Shown here: in pieces, positions 1-8,772 of the stretch | How positions within the stretch are numbered: the first letter of the stretch is position 1 | Layout of the letters: each line of letters starts with the position of its first letter | NCBI RefSeq assembly: GCF_035751725.1 | Contig: NZ_CP142104.1 | Coordinates: 2,480,001-2,544,000, forward strand | DNA length: 64,000 nucleotides | Direction of reading: 5' to 3' | Source of the DNA: Pseudomonas frederiksbergensis | GTDB taxonomy: Bacteria > Pseudomonadota > Gammaproteobacteria > Pseudomonadales > Pseudomonadaceae | The notes under the pieces: model-generated | What the model saw: the letters and a program-made list of their open reading frames with translations, nothing else | Told to the model about the DNA's origin: nothing | Databases searched by the model: none | Program-made: the position numbers and the translations under genes

Positions 1-48
1 AGTCGATCCCACCCCCCACAACCGACCTGTAGGACGTCCCGGTCCCCC

Positions 49-180
49 ATGGCGAGGGAGCTTGCTCCCGCTCGGTGGCGCAGCCGCCGCAAAACCGGGC
101 GCTGCGGTACGTCTGACGAAACGGAGTCGCCAATCCTAGGCCGCTTCGCAGCCCAGCGGGAGCAAGCTCCCTCGCCACGG
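49..180. repeat. REPIN: inverted pair of REP palindromes
   Basis: Two copies of the motif GGCGAGGGAGCTTGCTCCCGC lie in inverted orientation, one from about 49 to 95 and one from about 139 to 180, with about 45 bp between them. Each copy is itself a short hairpin followed by a GC-rich tail, which is the layout of a REP doublet (REPIN) in fluorescent pseudomonads. The same core recurs as single elements elsewhere in the window. There is no coding sign in 1-285. Confidence 0.85.
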
Positions 181-285
181 GTCGTCATTTCCTACGAGAT
201 TTTCGGACCGTAAAATCGCGCCACATATCCTGTCATCCGAGACGCTTCACATCTCGGTGATGCTGACCGACAATGCCCGCTCTGC

Positions 286-360
286 TCCGGGGTAGTTCAG
301 CGGTAGAACACCTGGCTCTTAACCGGGTGGGCGCTGGTTCGAATCCAGCCCCCGGACCCA
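286..360 (+). tRNA. Atypical tRNA, anticodon CUU (Lys by anticodon)
   Basis: A complete cloverleaf can be drawn. The acceptor arms TCCGGGG (286-292) and CCCCGGA (350-356) pair perfectly. The D-arm is GTTC/GAAC, the anticodon stem is CCTGG/CCGGG around loop CTCTTAA (316-322, anticodon CTT at 318-320), and the T-arm GCTGG/CCAGC encloses TTCGAAT. CCA is encoded at 358-360. The body and loop resemble tRNA-Asn (loop CTGTTAA), with G34 replaced by C34. The discriminator base is C (357), whereas tRNA-Lys normally has A or G and tRNA-Asn has G. It may be a functional minor tRNA-Lys, a repurposed tRNA-Asn or a specialised tRNA. The gene ends 24 bp before the next ORF on the same strand. Confidence 0.85.
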
Positions 361-384
361 TTATTCGCAGGGTCATCAGCACGT

Positions 385-2697
385 ATGCTCAAGGACGACA
401 CTGAATCTGACGGAACACAGGGCATCGGCGCGGGCTATGCGGCCTTCCAATTGTCCAAGGCCCTCATCGCCCAAGGCGCCGATTCCGAGCCAGAAGCCCA
501 GGTCCAGGTGGCTCAGCGGATCGCCCGTTGGCAGCAGGTACTGGCGCATGCCGTGCAGGGAACTGTGCAGTACGGCGCCCGCATGCCGATGGCGGATATT
601 CCCGTCTGGGTGACGTTGGAGGTTGCCACGGGCGGGTTTGCCACGGGGCAGCTGCTGGCCGGTGGTCAGCTCAATGAGCACGAGCAAGTGCTGGCAGCAT
701 CGATCCCGGGCATCCGTCCGGGTTTTGAACGTCTGGATCTCAATGCGTGGTATCTGACGGATGAAGGGCTCGACGTCTTGCGGGGGTATCTGGGGACGGG
801 CAATTACCGCGTCGATGTTGCGGAAGAGTCGGCCCTGCTGTGCGTGGCGTGGCTGCTGGATCAACATCAAGTGGATGAGGCCTGGGCGCTCATCGAGACG
901 ATCACCCCGTTCTTCGATCGCTTGCGCTTCTTTCCATCGCCTTGCGCAAAACCACAATCTTCTTCGGCGCAAGTCCATGTATTCAACGTTGGTGAGATTC
1001 GCCAACGGCTCTTGGAGTTGCGGGCTCAGCCACGTCTGGCGGTTCAGAAGCAGGTGATCGAAATCTACCTGCCACTGTACGACGCCGCCGTCGCCCATTT
1101 CCTTTTGACTTACCAGGATGAATGGCCGTGCCGGGTTTATCCCGAGGGCTGGCCCGAAGAGGCCGCTTCGCTTTGCACGCGCTTCAACGCATTCCGCGAT
1201 GCCGAAGAGCACACCATTGGCGCTTCGAAACCACGCCTCTCGGAACTGTTCGCACTGCTCGAACAATGCTCTGGCGACCCAAGCTCGTTGACAGGCCGGC
1301 AAGTCGGCCGGATTCGTCAGATCGTTGGGGATTTCGTGCGCAAGCATGGTCTGCCCGACTCCGACCTTCATCGTGAGTACCGGTCCAGACAGCGCGAGGA
1401 TGTCGCCGCGCCGGGCCACCATGTGCTCGCCAAGGCGGTTGCCAAGCGAATGGAACATTTTCCGGCTGATGATGGCGTATCGGATTTGACGCCCTTGCTT
1501 GAGCCGGTCACTGCGCAAGAGGCAAACGCATTTGCCCTTGCGGGCGAGGCTGATCTTCCGCGATCGATTCGCCAGCGCGTGGAGCGCTGCGGTAGCGGTA
1601 CGATTGCCGAACTGATCGAGCGCGGCTTGATTACGTCGGGCGACACCGTCGCGCGGGTATTGCCGGCGATGACCGCTGACATACGGAGCGCCGGGTTTCG
1701 CGACCCCGCCTTGGGCAATCTCTACGCGGCAACTTATCGTGCTTTTCGCCAGCGCCGCTCGTTGTTACTGGTCGATCTCCAAAGCCAGGTCAGGCTGGAT
1801 GAGCTGCCCTGGGTGGCGCTCATGGAAGGCCAACGACAACGTCACTCGCTCGACGCGGACATCGCTCGGCAGGCGCTTATCGAGGCGTCAGCGCTGACGC
1901 TGACTGCCTTTCCCCAGGCGATCCTGCCCAACAAGCTGCTCAAGGAACTGCGTGCCCTCGCCGAAACAGCCGGGCTGGATCTGCCGTTCGTGGACGAAGT
2001 CGCTTCGGACATATTCATGGGGGAATTTTCCAACAAGTTCATTGATGCGGCCAGGCGGGCGGGCAGGGCGCTGGCAGGTACCCTGTACGCCCGTTACTAC
2101 GATATCGATACCCACATCCTGGCGACGCTTCCCGACAAACCCAAGTCGAGAGCGAGCCAACCCTTCTGGCGACGTTCGTCAACAAGCACCGACCCCCTGA
2201 CGACCTTGTGCGCGCGGCGTGCAAACGCAGAGCTGGGTACCTGGCGTCCCGCAACCAACGGCACCATCATTGAACAGCAACAGATAGTGACCACGCAGAA
2301 TCTCTCGATACTGTTCTGCGAGCTCGATTTGAAAACACTGTTGTATCCGCGCGTGAGCTCACTCGCCCAGGCCTGTTTTGAATGGATCTGCAGACGCCAG
2401 CAGATGCGTATCGAGCATTATCACGGGCGCTTGATCATGCTCAAGAACACGGCTTACGCCTGGCGCCAGATGATTTTTTACCTGTCGATGCTCGATGAAT
2501 CCGAGACGGCGTCGACTATCGAAGGCATCGAAGCACACTTCGTTAGCCAGCCGATTGCTTTTCAGGAGAAATTTCGACCGGTGATGATTGGGCTGCGCCT
2601 GGCAGCGGCGGGACGTCGCTTGCCGCAGCAAGATCGAACCATCGAAGGTGCGCGTGTTTTTCTGGGGTGGACGACGGAGTCGCATTGGTTGCGATAA
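385..2697 (+). CDS. Large protein of unknown function, 770 aa
   Basis: This is an uninterrupted 770-codon frame starting at ATG 385, only 24 bp downstream of the tRNA and on the same strand, without an obvious Shine-Dalgarno sequence. I do not recognise the family. The protein is soluble-looking, with no signal peptide or membrane segment. The N-terminal part has a Gly-rich stretch (VATGGFATGQLLAGG, about residues 72-86), followed by mostly alpha-helical sequence rich in Arg, Glu and Leu. No Walker, nuclease or helix-turn-helix motif stands out by eye. Codon use looks like normal pseudomonad DNA. The lack of a promoter-sized gap suggests it could be read through from the tRNA transcript. A translation start slightly downstream is possible. 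Confidence 0.75.
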   Translation: MLKDDTESDGTQGIGAGYAAFQLSKALIAQGADSEPEAQVQVAQRIARWQQVLAHAVQGTVQYGARMPMADIPVWVTLEVATGGFATGQLLAGGQLNEHEQVLAASIPGIRPGFERLDLNAWYLTDEGLDVLRGYLGTGNYRVDVAEESALLCVAWLLDQHQVDEAWALIETITPFFDRLRFFPSPCAKPQSSSAQVHVFNVGEIRQRLLELRAQPRLAVQKQVIEIYLPLYDAAVAHFLLTYQDEWPCRVYPEGWPEEAASLCTRFNAFRDAEEHTIGASKPRLSELFALLEQCSGDPSSLTGRQVGRIRQIVGDFVRKHGLPDSDLHREYRSRQREDVAAPGHHVLAKAVAKRMEHFPADDGVSDLTPLLEPVTAQEANAFALAGEADLPRSIRQRVERCGSGTIAELIERGLITSGDTVARVLPAMTADIRSAGFRDPALGNLYAATYRAFRQRRSLLLVDLQSQVRLDELPWVALMEGQRQRHSLDADIARQALIEASALTLTAFPQAILPNKLLKELRALAETAGLDLPFVDEVASDIFMGEFSNKFIDAARRAGRALAGTLYARYYDIDTHILATLPDKPKSRASQPFWRRSSTSTDPLTTLCARRANAELGTWRPATNGTIIEQQQIVTTQNLSILFCELDLKTLLYPRVSSLAQACFEWICRRQQMRIEHYHGRLIMLKNTAYAWRQMIFYLSMLDESETASTIEGIEAHFVSQPIAFQEKFRPVMIGLRLAAAGRRLPQQDRTIEGARVFLGWTTESHWLR

Positions 2698-2814
2698 GAC
2701 GTGCGCTGACGAAGGGCAAGCCGGCTGAAGATTGCCCTGCTCATCGCAAGGCAATAGGTCATGGCTGGGTGCTGTTCACACAACAGCATCCAAGACTAGC
2801 CAGTATTTACGTCT

Positions 2815-4296
2815 CTATGGAACCACCGCTGTTTTTTTCTTCCTGATGTATGTTTTTCTGGTGCCTGAAGGGGGGCAGGAGGTTACGACGTGGCTTGGAA
2901 TCAGGCACAAGTTTCCCTGCCGAACCTGGCCACAACCGCATTTGGGATCCGGAGCGCCAGGCGAGAACTTAAGCAGCACGTTCCCATGGAGATGTGAATG
3001 CGTCGCAGGGAACAGCGCTACTGTGTGTGGACAAGTTTGTCGCTGGTGTGTGGCAATAACATCCCAATCCCAGCCTTTGGCTTGGTAGGCATCTATGGAT
3101 TCCTGTTTTGGATGCCCATAGACATTCCCGTTGCCCACTGACAACACAAGCTTTTTCGGCCCTCGCTTTAACGGTTTTGGAACATCCGCGACCGTTATTC
3201 TTGACCCATGGTGGGGAGCGATCATGCCAGCCAATTTCAGGCGTTTGTTTGTCTGCAAGGAGGGGATAGACGGGAAGTCCGCGTCGCCAGTCATCAAGAT
3301 AGCTGGGCCCTTGCGATTGGGTTGGACAAACATTGCTATACCGGTGTTGTTTCTGTCCTGCGGCAAATGGGAGGGAGGATCGCAGGCTTCCAGCCAACCC
3401 TCGGAGAAATCAATTCGGCGGCAATTGTTTGGCCATAGAAGCATGGCTGGGATTCCAGGAAAGAGATGAACCTTGGTCAATTCGCGATAGAAACTCATCG
3501 CCAATGGACCGATCTGGTGCGCTTTGGTCTGAGGCGCGCGTCCAATCCAGAAACGCTGGAGCGCTTGCGCGTTCCATTCGTGCCTGGTCGTTAAGTTCGT
3601 TGGGTTGAATGCGCTTCGCTTGATGGCATAAGACCAGTGGTCCATATCCCAATGGGACAGGACTACTGGCGCTACAGTGCGTCTGTCGCAGGCAAAGAAG
3701 TCCGGCTGTGAAGGCGGTCGGGTAAAAGAGTGGAAGTTGGGGGCCCAGCCTAAGTCAAAGAAAACCCGGGGATGCTCGTATTGGTCAACTATGGCGTTGC
3801 AGTTCCCCTGGCCCACATCGTAGGCGGCAGCGGCGAGGTCGCCCGACGCACGCAGAGAGAAATCCAAGATCGCAGCAATAAAAGTCGCCGGTGTTCGAGC
3901 CTCTCCAGAGAGCGTCAACATCCTGTATTCATCCGGTTCCAGCTGCGCTGGAGTCAAGCTTGTGATGTGAAGATAAATAGACTCAGTGTTATCCCCAAAC
4001 ATCACCACCTCGGCGGGAATTGAATGGGCAGCGGCGTGTGAGGCCACCTCGATGCTCACCCATTGGCCGGTATATTCGGCAAGGCCGGAGAACAGCTTCG
4101 CTAATGAGTTAAAAGTGGTGCGTAAAGCAAGCAGGTCGAAGATTTGTTCGTCGCTGAAGGTTCTGGCGAATCCATCGAAGATCACCCATCCGCCGGTTTC
4201 TTCGTTTTGCTCATCGCGCTCTATTTCGAGGAGTGCCGTGAATTGTCGACGTTTGCCTTCGAAAGCGTCATGTTCCTTCGTCTCGTATTCGCCCAT
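2815..4296 (-). CDS. MBL-fold (ComEC/Rec2-like) metallohydrolase with an unassigned N-terminal domain
   Basis: This 493-aa protein starts at ATG 4296, preceded by AAGGA at a good distance. Residues 1 to about 150 form a domain I cannot assign. From about 157 a metallo-beta-lactamase fold begins with DVGQGN (160-165), the signature of ComEC-type MBL proteins. It continues with the metal-binding SHWDMDH (214-220), GDAD (337-340), PHHGS (361-365) and YGHP (393-396). The key ligands H215, D217, D219 and H220 are intact, so a metal-dependent hydrolase activity is likely. The substrate (nucleic acid, nucleotide or lipid) cannot be read. There are no membrane segments, so it is not ComEC itself. It converges on the 770-aa gene with a 117-bp gap. 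Such stand-alone MBL proteins are common in accessory and defence loci. Confidence 0.75.
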   Translation of the reverse strand: MGEYETKEHDAFEGKRRQFTALLEIERDEQNEETGGWVIFDGFARTFSDEQIFDLLALRTTFNSLAKLFSGLAEYTGQWVSIEVASHAAAHSIPAEVVMFGDNTESIYLHITSLTPAQLEPDEYRMLTLSGEARTPATFIAAILDFSLRASGDLAAAAYDVGQGNCNAIVDQYEHPRVFFDLGWAPNFHSFTRPPSQPDFFACDRRTVAPVVLSHWDMDHWSYAIKRSAFNPTNLTTRHEWNAQALQRFWIGRAPQTKAHQIGPLAMSFYRELTKVHLFPGIPAMLLWPNNCRRIDFSEGWLEACDPPSHLPQDRNNTGIAMFVQPNRKGPAILMTGDADFPSIPSLQTNKRLKLAGMIAPHHGSRITVADVPKPLKRGPKKLVLSVGNGNVYGHPKQESIDAYQAKGWDWDVIATHQRQTCPHTVALFPATHSHLHGNVLLKFSPGAPDPKCGCGQVRQGNLCLIPSHVVTSCPPSGTRKTYIRKKKTAVVP

Positions 4297-4551
4297 TTTG
4301 CGTCCTTGCTGGATTCACCGGCTGATAATTGGCACCGCGCGTATCGCGTCGGCGTCCTGCCGAGAATAATGGCCATCTGATATTGAATAGGCAAGCGAGC
4401 GTTGTGTTGAGATCCGGCCTTACTTTTTTGGGACGGTTCAGGGGGCACGTTCCAAACGTAGTGAATTTATAAATAAGTGCTGGGTCATTAAAGGGACGAT
4501 GGGCTCCATTTCGAGTGCTCTCTGCCTTCTATCCCCAACCAAGGACGGACA

Positions 4552-4992
4552 ATGACCTTCTTTATTTTTCTCCTCGCCTGCTGTGCTGCTGCAAGCACTG
4601 GCGTCATTTTCAAACCAGGCCCATGGTACGAATCCCTGGTCAAACCCAGCTTCACGCCGCCCAATTGGCTGTTCCCCGTGGCCTGGTCGGTTATTTACCT
4701 GCTGCTGGCCTGGGCAGGGTACCGCTTGAGCCTGATACCGGGAAGCCAATTGGCGCTGTCGTTGTGGGCGGCGCAGATTGCGCTTAACACGTTGTGGACG
4801 CCGGTGTTTTTCGGCGCGCATCACATGATCGCCGGCATGGTGATCATCACGCTGCTCTGGCTGGTCGTGGCCGCGATGGTGGTGTTGGCGTTGCGCCTGG
4901 ACGTGATCACCGGGTTGATCCTGTTTCCCTACCTGGCGTGGCTTTGCGTGGCTGCTGCGCTGAACTTCTCCATCCTGCGCAACAATCGCTGA
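4552..4992 (+). CDS. tspO: TspO/MBR family membrane protein
   Basis: A 146-aa protein with five hydrophobic segments, the size and topology of bacterial TspO (tryptophan-rich sensory protein, relative of the mitochondrial translocator protein). It has the conserved GPWYESLVKPSFTPPNWLF block (about residues 23-41), the NTLWTPVFFG motif in the third helix and a short loop before the final helix. The family binds and degrades porphyrins and affects stress responses. The gene stands alone with normal pseudomonad composition. Its closeness to heme-related genes further along may be coincidence. Confidence 0.88.
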   Translation: MTFFIFLLACCAAASTGVIFKPGPWYESLVKPSFTPPNWLFPVAWSVIYLLLAWAGYRLSLIPGSQLALSLWAAQIALNTLWTPVFFGAHHMIAGMVIITLLWLVVAAMVVLALRLDVITGLILFPYLAWLCVAAALNFSILRNNR

Positions 4993-5330
4993 CGGCGCGA
5001 AGCAAAGCCAGCACGCATCGCCTTTGCACCCATCACGCCGGTTTCAGGCATTGAATAAGCCCAGAACACCCTGTCGACTGGAGCCAAGCCGCTCTGCTGT
5101 CTGCTAACCAGCGCGGCCATGCCGGTCTTGGCGAGATCAGACAAAAAAGCGACGCTCACAGCTAACTGACTCGGGAGCGTAGGCGGGTAACGTGGCTCAA
5201 CTGTTTACCGCAGAGCCAACTACACGAGGGATTGGATCAGACATCCAGGGTGTGCCGCTTTCAGGAGGAGCGAAAACCAACCAGCACCGACAGTCCCTCG
5301 ACACGCCTCACTGTCGATAAGAGAACAACA
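4993..5330. other. Non-coding gap upstream of the permease gene
   Basis: This is 338 bp without a convincing gene. A longer in-frame extension of the downstream permease begins at 5232 but is not conserved-looking. No tRNA, REP palindrome, FNR-type box or terminator with a T-run was seen. Confidence 0.5.
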
Positions 5331-6731
5331 ATGACCAGCCCGACCTTCAAGGATTCGAACGGCCACCTGGCGCAGGGCTTCAAGCCTCGTCACGTCACCA
5401 TGCTTTCAATTGCCGGGATAATCGGTGCAGGCCTGTTTGTCGGATCGGGCCATGCCATCGCCGCTGCAGGCCCCGCCGTGATGCTGGCGTATCTTTTTTC
5501 CGGTCTGCTGGTGGTGCTCGTCATGCGCATGCTGGGCGAGATGGCGGTGGCGCGGCCGGATACCGGTTCGTTTTCCACCTACGCCGACCAGGCGATCGGG
5601 CGCTGGGCCGGCTTCACCATCGGTTGGCTCTACTGGTGGTTCTGGGTGTTGGTGATTCCCATCGAGGCGCTGGCCGCCGGCCATGTCATGAACCAGTGGT
5701 TTCCCGCCGTCGATGCCTGGCTGTTCGCCTCGGTGTCGATCATCGCCCTGGCGGTGACGAACCTGTTCAGCGTGTCCAAGTATGGTGAGTTCGAGTTCTG
5801 GTTCGCCATGGCCAAGGTGGTGGCGATCATCGGTTTCATCTCCCTGGGCTTCGCGGTCCTGATGGGCTGGATTCCCGAGCGCGAAGCCAGTGGCTTGAGT
5901 CGCTTGATGGAAGAATATGGCGGCTTCGCGCCCAATGGCTTGTCGGCCGTGGTCGGGGCGTTCATCACGATCATGTTCAGCTTCATCGGGACGGAAGCGG
6001 TGACGATCGCTGCCGCCGAGTCCAGCAACCCCGCACAGAACATCGCCAAGGCCACCCGCTCGGTGATCTGGCGCATCGGCGTGTTCTACCTGCTGTCGAT
6101 CTTCGTGGTGATTTCCGTGGTGCCGTGGAACGATCCTCTCTTGGCGTCGGTGGGTTCCTACCAGCGGGCACTGGAGTTGATGAACATTCCCCACGCCAAG
6201 TTCATGGTGGACGTGGTGGTGTTGATCGCCGTGGCCAGTTGCATGAACTCCTCGATCTACATCGCTTCGCGCATGCTCTATTCCCTGGGGCGGCGTGGCG
6301 ATGCGCCGAGGGCGGTGGAAGTCACGTCGTCCGCCGGGGTGCCCAGGGCAGCGGTGATTGCCAGTACCGTGTTGGGGTTGGGCATCACCTTGTTCAGCTA
6401 TTTCATGCCGGCCGGGTTGTTCCAGTTCCTACTCGCCAGCTCCGGCGCCATCGCGCTGTTGGTGTACCTGGCAATCGCCGTCTCCCAATTACGCATGCGC
6501 CGCCAGCTGGTTCGGCAAGGTGTTGAGCTGGGCTTTCGCATGTGGTTGTTTCCCTGGCTCACCTGGGCGGTAATCCTGTTCATCTGCGGCGCGCTGGCGG
6601 TGATGATGGTGACACCCGAGCACCGCAGCGAGGTGAGCACCACCCTTGGCCTGGCCCTGGTCATTTCCTTTATCGGATTGGTGACGTCGCGGCAATCGCC
6701 GCAGCCTGAAGAAGCGGTGTCCCTGGGTTAA
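5331..6731 (+). CDS. gabP: GABA permease-type amino acid transporter (APC superfamily)
   Basis: From ATG 5331 (preceded by AAGAGA) the protein is 466 aa, the same length as E. coli GabP. It aligns with GabP from the start (FKPRHVTMLSIAGIIGAGLF) through DTGSFSTYADQAIGRWAG, KYGEFEFW and NIPHAK to the C-terminal MWLFPWLTW block. About twelve hydrophobic segments are present, as expected for a proton-coupled amino acid importer of the inner membrane. The family also contains closely related aromatic and basic amino acid permeases, so substrate is inferred from similarity only. No gabD or gabT neighbour is present. The in-frame codons 5232-5330 upstream look like leader DNA. Confidence 0.8.
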   Translation: MTSPTFKDSNGHLAQGFKPRHVTMLSIAGIIGAGLFVGSGHAIAAAGPAVMLAYLFSGLLVVLVMRMLGEMAVARPDTGSFSTYADQAIGRWAGFTIGWLYWWFWVLVIPIEALAAGHVMNQWFPAVDAWLFASVSIIALAVTNLFSVSKYGEFEFWFAMAKVVAIIGFISLGFAVLMGWIPEREASGLSRLMEEYGGFAPNGLSAVVGAFITIMFSFIGTEAVTIAAAESSNPAQNIAKATRSVIWRIGVFYLLSIFVVISVVPWNDPLLASVGSYQRALELMNIPHAKFMVDVVVLIAVASCMNSSIYIASRMLYSLGRRGDAPRAVEVTSSAGVPRAAVIASTVLGLGITLFSYFMPAGLFQFLLASSGAIALLVYLAIAVSQLRMRRQLVRQGVELGFRMWLFPWLTWAVILFICGALAVMMVTPEHRSEVSTTLGLALVISFIGLVTSRQSPQPEEAVSLG

Positions 6732-7050
6732 CACTACAAACCTGTGCGAGCTTGCTCGCGATAGCGGTGTGGCAGTCAAATCCCAGCCACTGACCCGACG
6801 CCATCGCGAGCAAGCTCGCCCACAGGGGCCTGCGTCTCATCCCCTCGTTTTTCACCGTCCGCCGAAAATCCCTCATCCGCCTCTGGCACTTACCTTTGGC
6901 AGCGTTGTCAGTAGTTGGCGCCCGTACGGGTGGAGTTCGCCACAGATGGCGACAATGTCAGCAGGATGACGCTCTTTTTTTGACGCCTTCGGGCTAATGA
7001 CTCGCATGGATTGCATCGGGACGGTTATTTCTTTTGCGGGTTGACACTCT
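6732..7050. repeat. REPIN in the gap before the type I exporter operon
   Basis: This 319-bp gap holds an inverted pair. CTGTGCGAGCTTGCTCGCGA at about 6742-6761 is mirrored by ATCGCGAGCAAGCTCGCCCA at about 6804-6823, each arm itself hairpin-forming. The core GCGAGCTTGCTCGC belongs to a different REP subfamily from that at 49-180. Nothing else was recognised between 6830 and the ATG at 7051. Confidence 0.8.
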
Positions 7051-8772
7051 ATGGGTTTGCTCCTTGATCCACGGCATGACATTGACGCCGCGTTGTTAAG
7101 TTATCGGCGTGTGTTCTGGTCCCTGGGCTTGTTCAGCGGGGCGATCAATCTGCTAGTGCTGGTGCCGTCGTTGTACATGATGCAGGTCTATGACCGGGTC
7201 CTCACCAGTCGCAACGAAACCACTTTGTTCATGCTCACCTTGATCGCCCTCGGGCTGTTCATGTTCAGTGCGTTGATCGAGTGGGTGCGCGGCGAGGTGA
7301 TGATCCGCATGAGCGCCGGGCTGGACGATGCCTTGGGCGAACGGATCTTCGATGCGGCGTTCGCCCGCAGCCTGCGCGAGCACAACGCCAACCCGGCGCA
7401 AGTGCTGAGTGACCTGGCGACCCTGCGGCAACTGATTACCGGCCAGGGCCTGATCGCCTTGCTCGATGCGCCGTGGTTGCCGATCTTCCTGTTGGTGGCG
7501 TTTATCTTTCATCCCTGGTTCGGCGTTTTGACCCTGGTGCTCGCCGTGTTGCTGATCGGCCTGGCGCTGTGGGGCGAGCTGGCGACCCGCACGCGCCTGG
7601 GGGAGGCCAATCGACTGGGCGTGCAATCCTCGATCTACGTCAACAGTACCCTTCAGAACGCCGAAGTCATCCAGGCCCTGGGCATGCTCGGGCCGCTGCG
7701 CCAACGCTGGAGCCTGCTGCAACAACGGATCATTGCGGCGCAGGCCCACGCCAGCGATCGCGGGGCGCGCATCACCTCGGCGACGCGTTTCGTGCGGATT
7801 TCCGGCCAGTCCCTGGCTCTGGGATTGGGCGCGCTGTTGGTGCTTGAAGGGCAGCTCTCGGCGGGCATGATGATCGCCATGTCTTTGTTGTTGGGACGCG
7901 CCCTGGCACCGGTGGAAATCGCCATTGGCTCGTGGAAGCAATTCAACAGCGGCCGCCAGAGCTACCAGCGCCTGAGCCAATTGCTTGAGCAACACCCCCG
8001 TGATCGCTTGCGCATGCCGCTGCCGCCGCCCACGGGTGCGGTGCGCCTGGAGCAAGTGTATGCGGGGCCGCCCGGGGCTTCGCAGCCGATCTTGCGGGGC
8101 ATCAATTTCAGCCTCGGCAAGGGCGAAGTGCTCGCGGTGGTTGGCCCCAGTGCCAGCGGCAAGTCGACCTTGGCTCGCGCGTTGGTTGGCGTGTGGCCGG
8201 CCATGGGGGGCTCGGTGCGCCTGGACGATGCCGAGATCAGCCAGTGGTCCCATGATGCGCTGGGGCCGTACCTCGGTTATCTGCCCCAGGACATCGAGCT
8301 GTTCGACGGCAGCGTCGCCGATAATATCGCCCGCTTCGGTGAACAGGACGCCGACAAGATCATCGCCGCCAGCCGCCACGCGGGCATCCACGAAATGATC
8401 CTGAGATTTCCCAAGGGCTACGACACGCCGCTGGGCCCCGGCGGGCTGGGTTTGTCGGGCGGCCAGAAGCAGCGTCTGGGCCTGGCGCGTGCACTGTACG
8501 GCAGCCCGTCGCTGATCGTGCTCGACGAGCCCAATTCCAATCTGGATGAAGCCGGTGAACTGGCGCTGGTGCAAGCCATTGGTGTGCTGAAGGCCGCCGG
8601 CAGCACCGTGGTGTTGATCACCCATAGGCCCAATGTGTTGGCGGTGGTCGATCACATCCTTGTGTTGAAGGACGGCACTCAGCAAGCGTTCGGCCCGCGA
8701 GACCGAGTGCTCAAGGCGCTGATGCCGGGGCCAAGGCCAACCGCCGTGCGGGAGGCAAGCAAAGATGCGTGA
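7051..8772 (+). CDS. Type I secretion permease/ATPase (PrtD/AprD family)
   Basis: This 573-aa half-size ABC exporter has an N-terminal membrane domain of about 300 residues and a C-terminal nucleotide-binding domain. The latter has Walker A GPSASGKST (about 367-375), the signature LSGGQKQR and Walker B LIVLDEP. It would energise one-step export of an RTX protein from cytoplasm to medium. The gene overlaps the membrane-fusion gene by 8 bp and forms a three-gene exporter operon. The only RTX substrate in view is the convergent epimerase at 11586-17195; Azotobacter uses a similar exporter (EexDEF) for its AlgE epimerases. No protease or protease-inhibitor gene of the apr type is present. Confidence 0.92.
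   Translation: MGLLLDPRHDIDAALLSYRRVFWSLGLFSGAINLLVLVPSLYMMQVYDRVLTSRNETTLFMLTLIALGLFMFSALIEWVRGEVMIRMSAGLDDALGERIFDAAFARSLREHNANPAQVLSDLATLRQLITGQGLIALLDAPWLPIFLLVAFIFHPWFGVLTLVLAVLLIGLALWGELATRTRLGEANRLGVQSSIYVNSTLQNAEVIQALGMLGPLRQRWSLLQQRIIAAQAHASDRGARITSATRFVRISGQSLALGLGALLVLEGQLSAGMMIAMSLLLGRALAPVEIAIGSWKQFNSGRQSYQRLSQLLEQHPRDRLRMPLPPPTGAVRLEQVYAGPPGASQPILRGINFSLGKGEVLAVVGPSASGKSTLARALVGVWPAMGGSVRLDDAEISQWSHDALGPYLGYLPQDIELFDGSVADNIARFGEQDADKIIAASRHAGIHEMILRFPKGYDTPLGPGGLGLSGGQKQRLGLARALYGSPSLIVLDEPNSNLDEAGELALVQAIGVLKAAGSTVVLITHRPNVLAVVDHILVLKDGTQQAFGPRDRVLKALMPGPRPTAVREASKDA

Noticed and set aside
286..4450. Integrative element bounded by a duplicated tRNA 3' end
   Set aside because: No second copy of the tRNA 3' end was seen downstream, and no integrase gene is present, so no element boundary can be supported.
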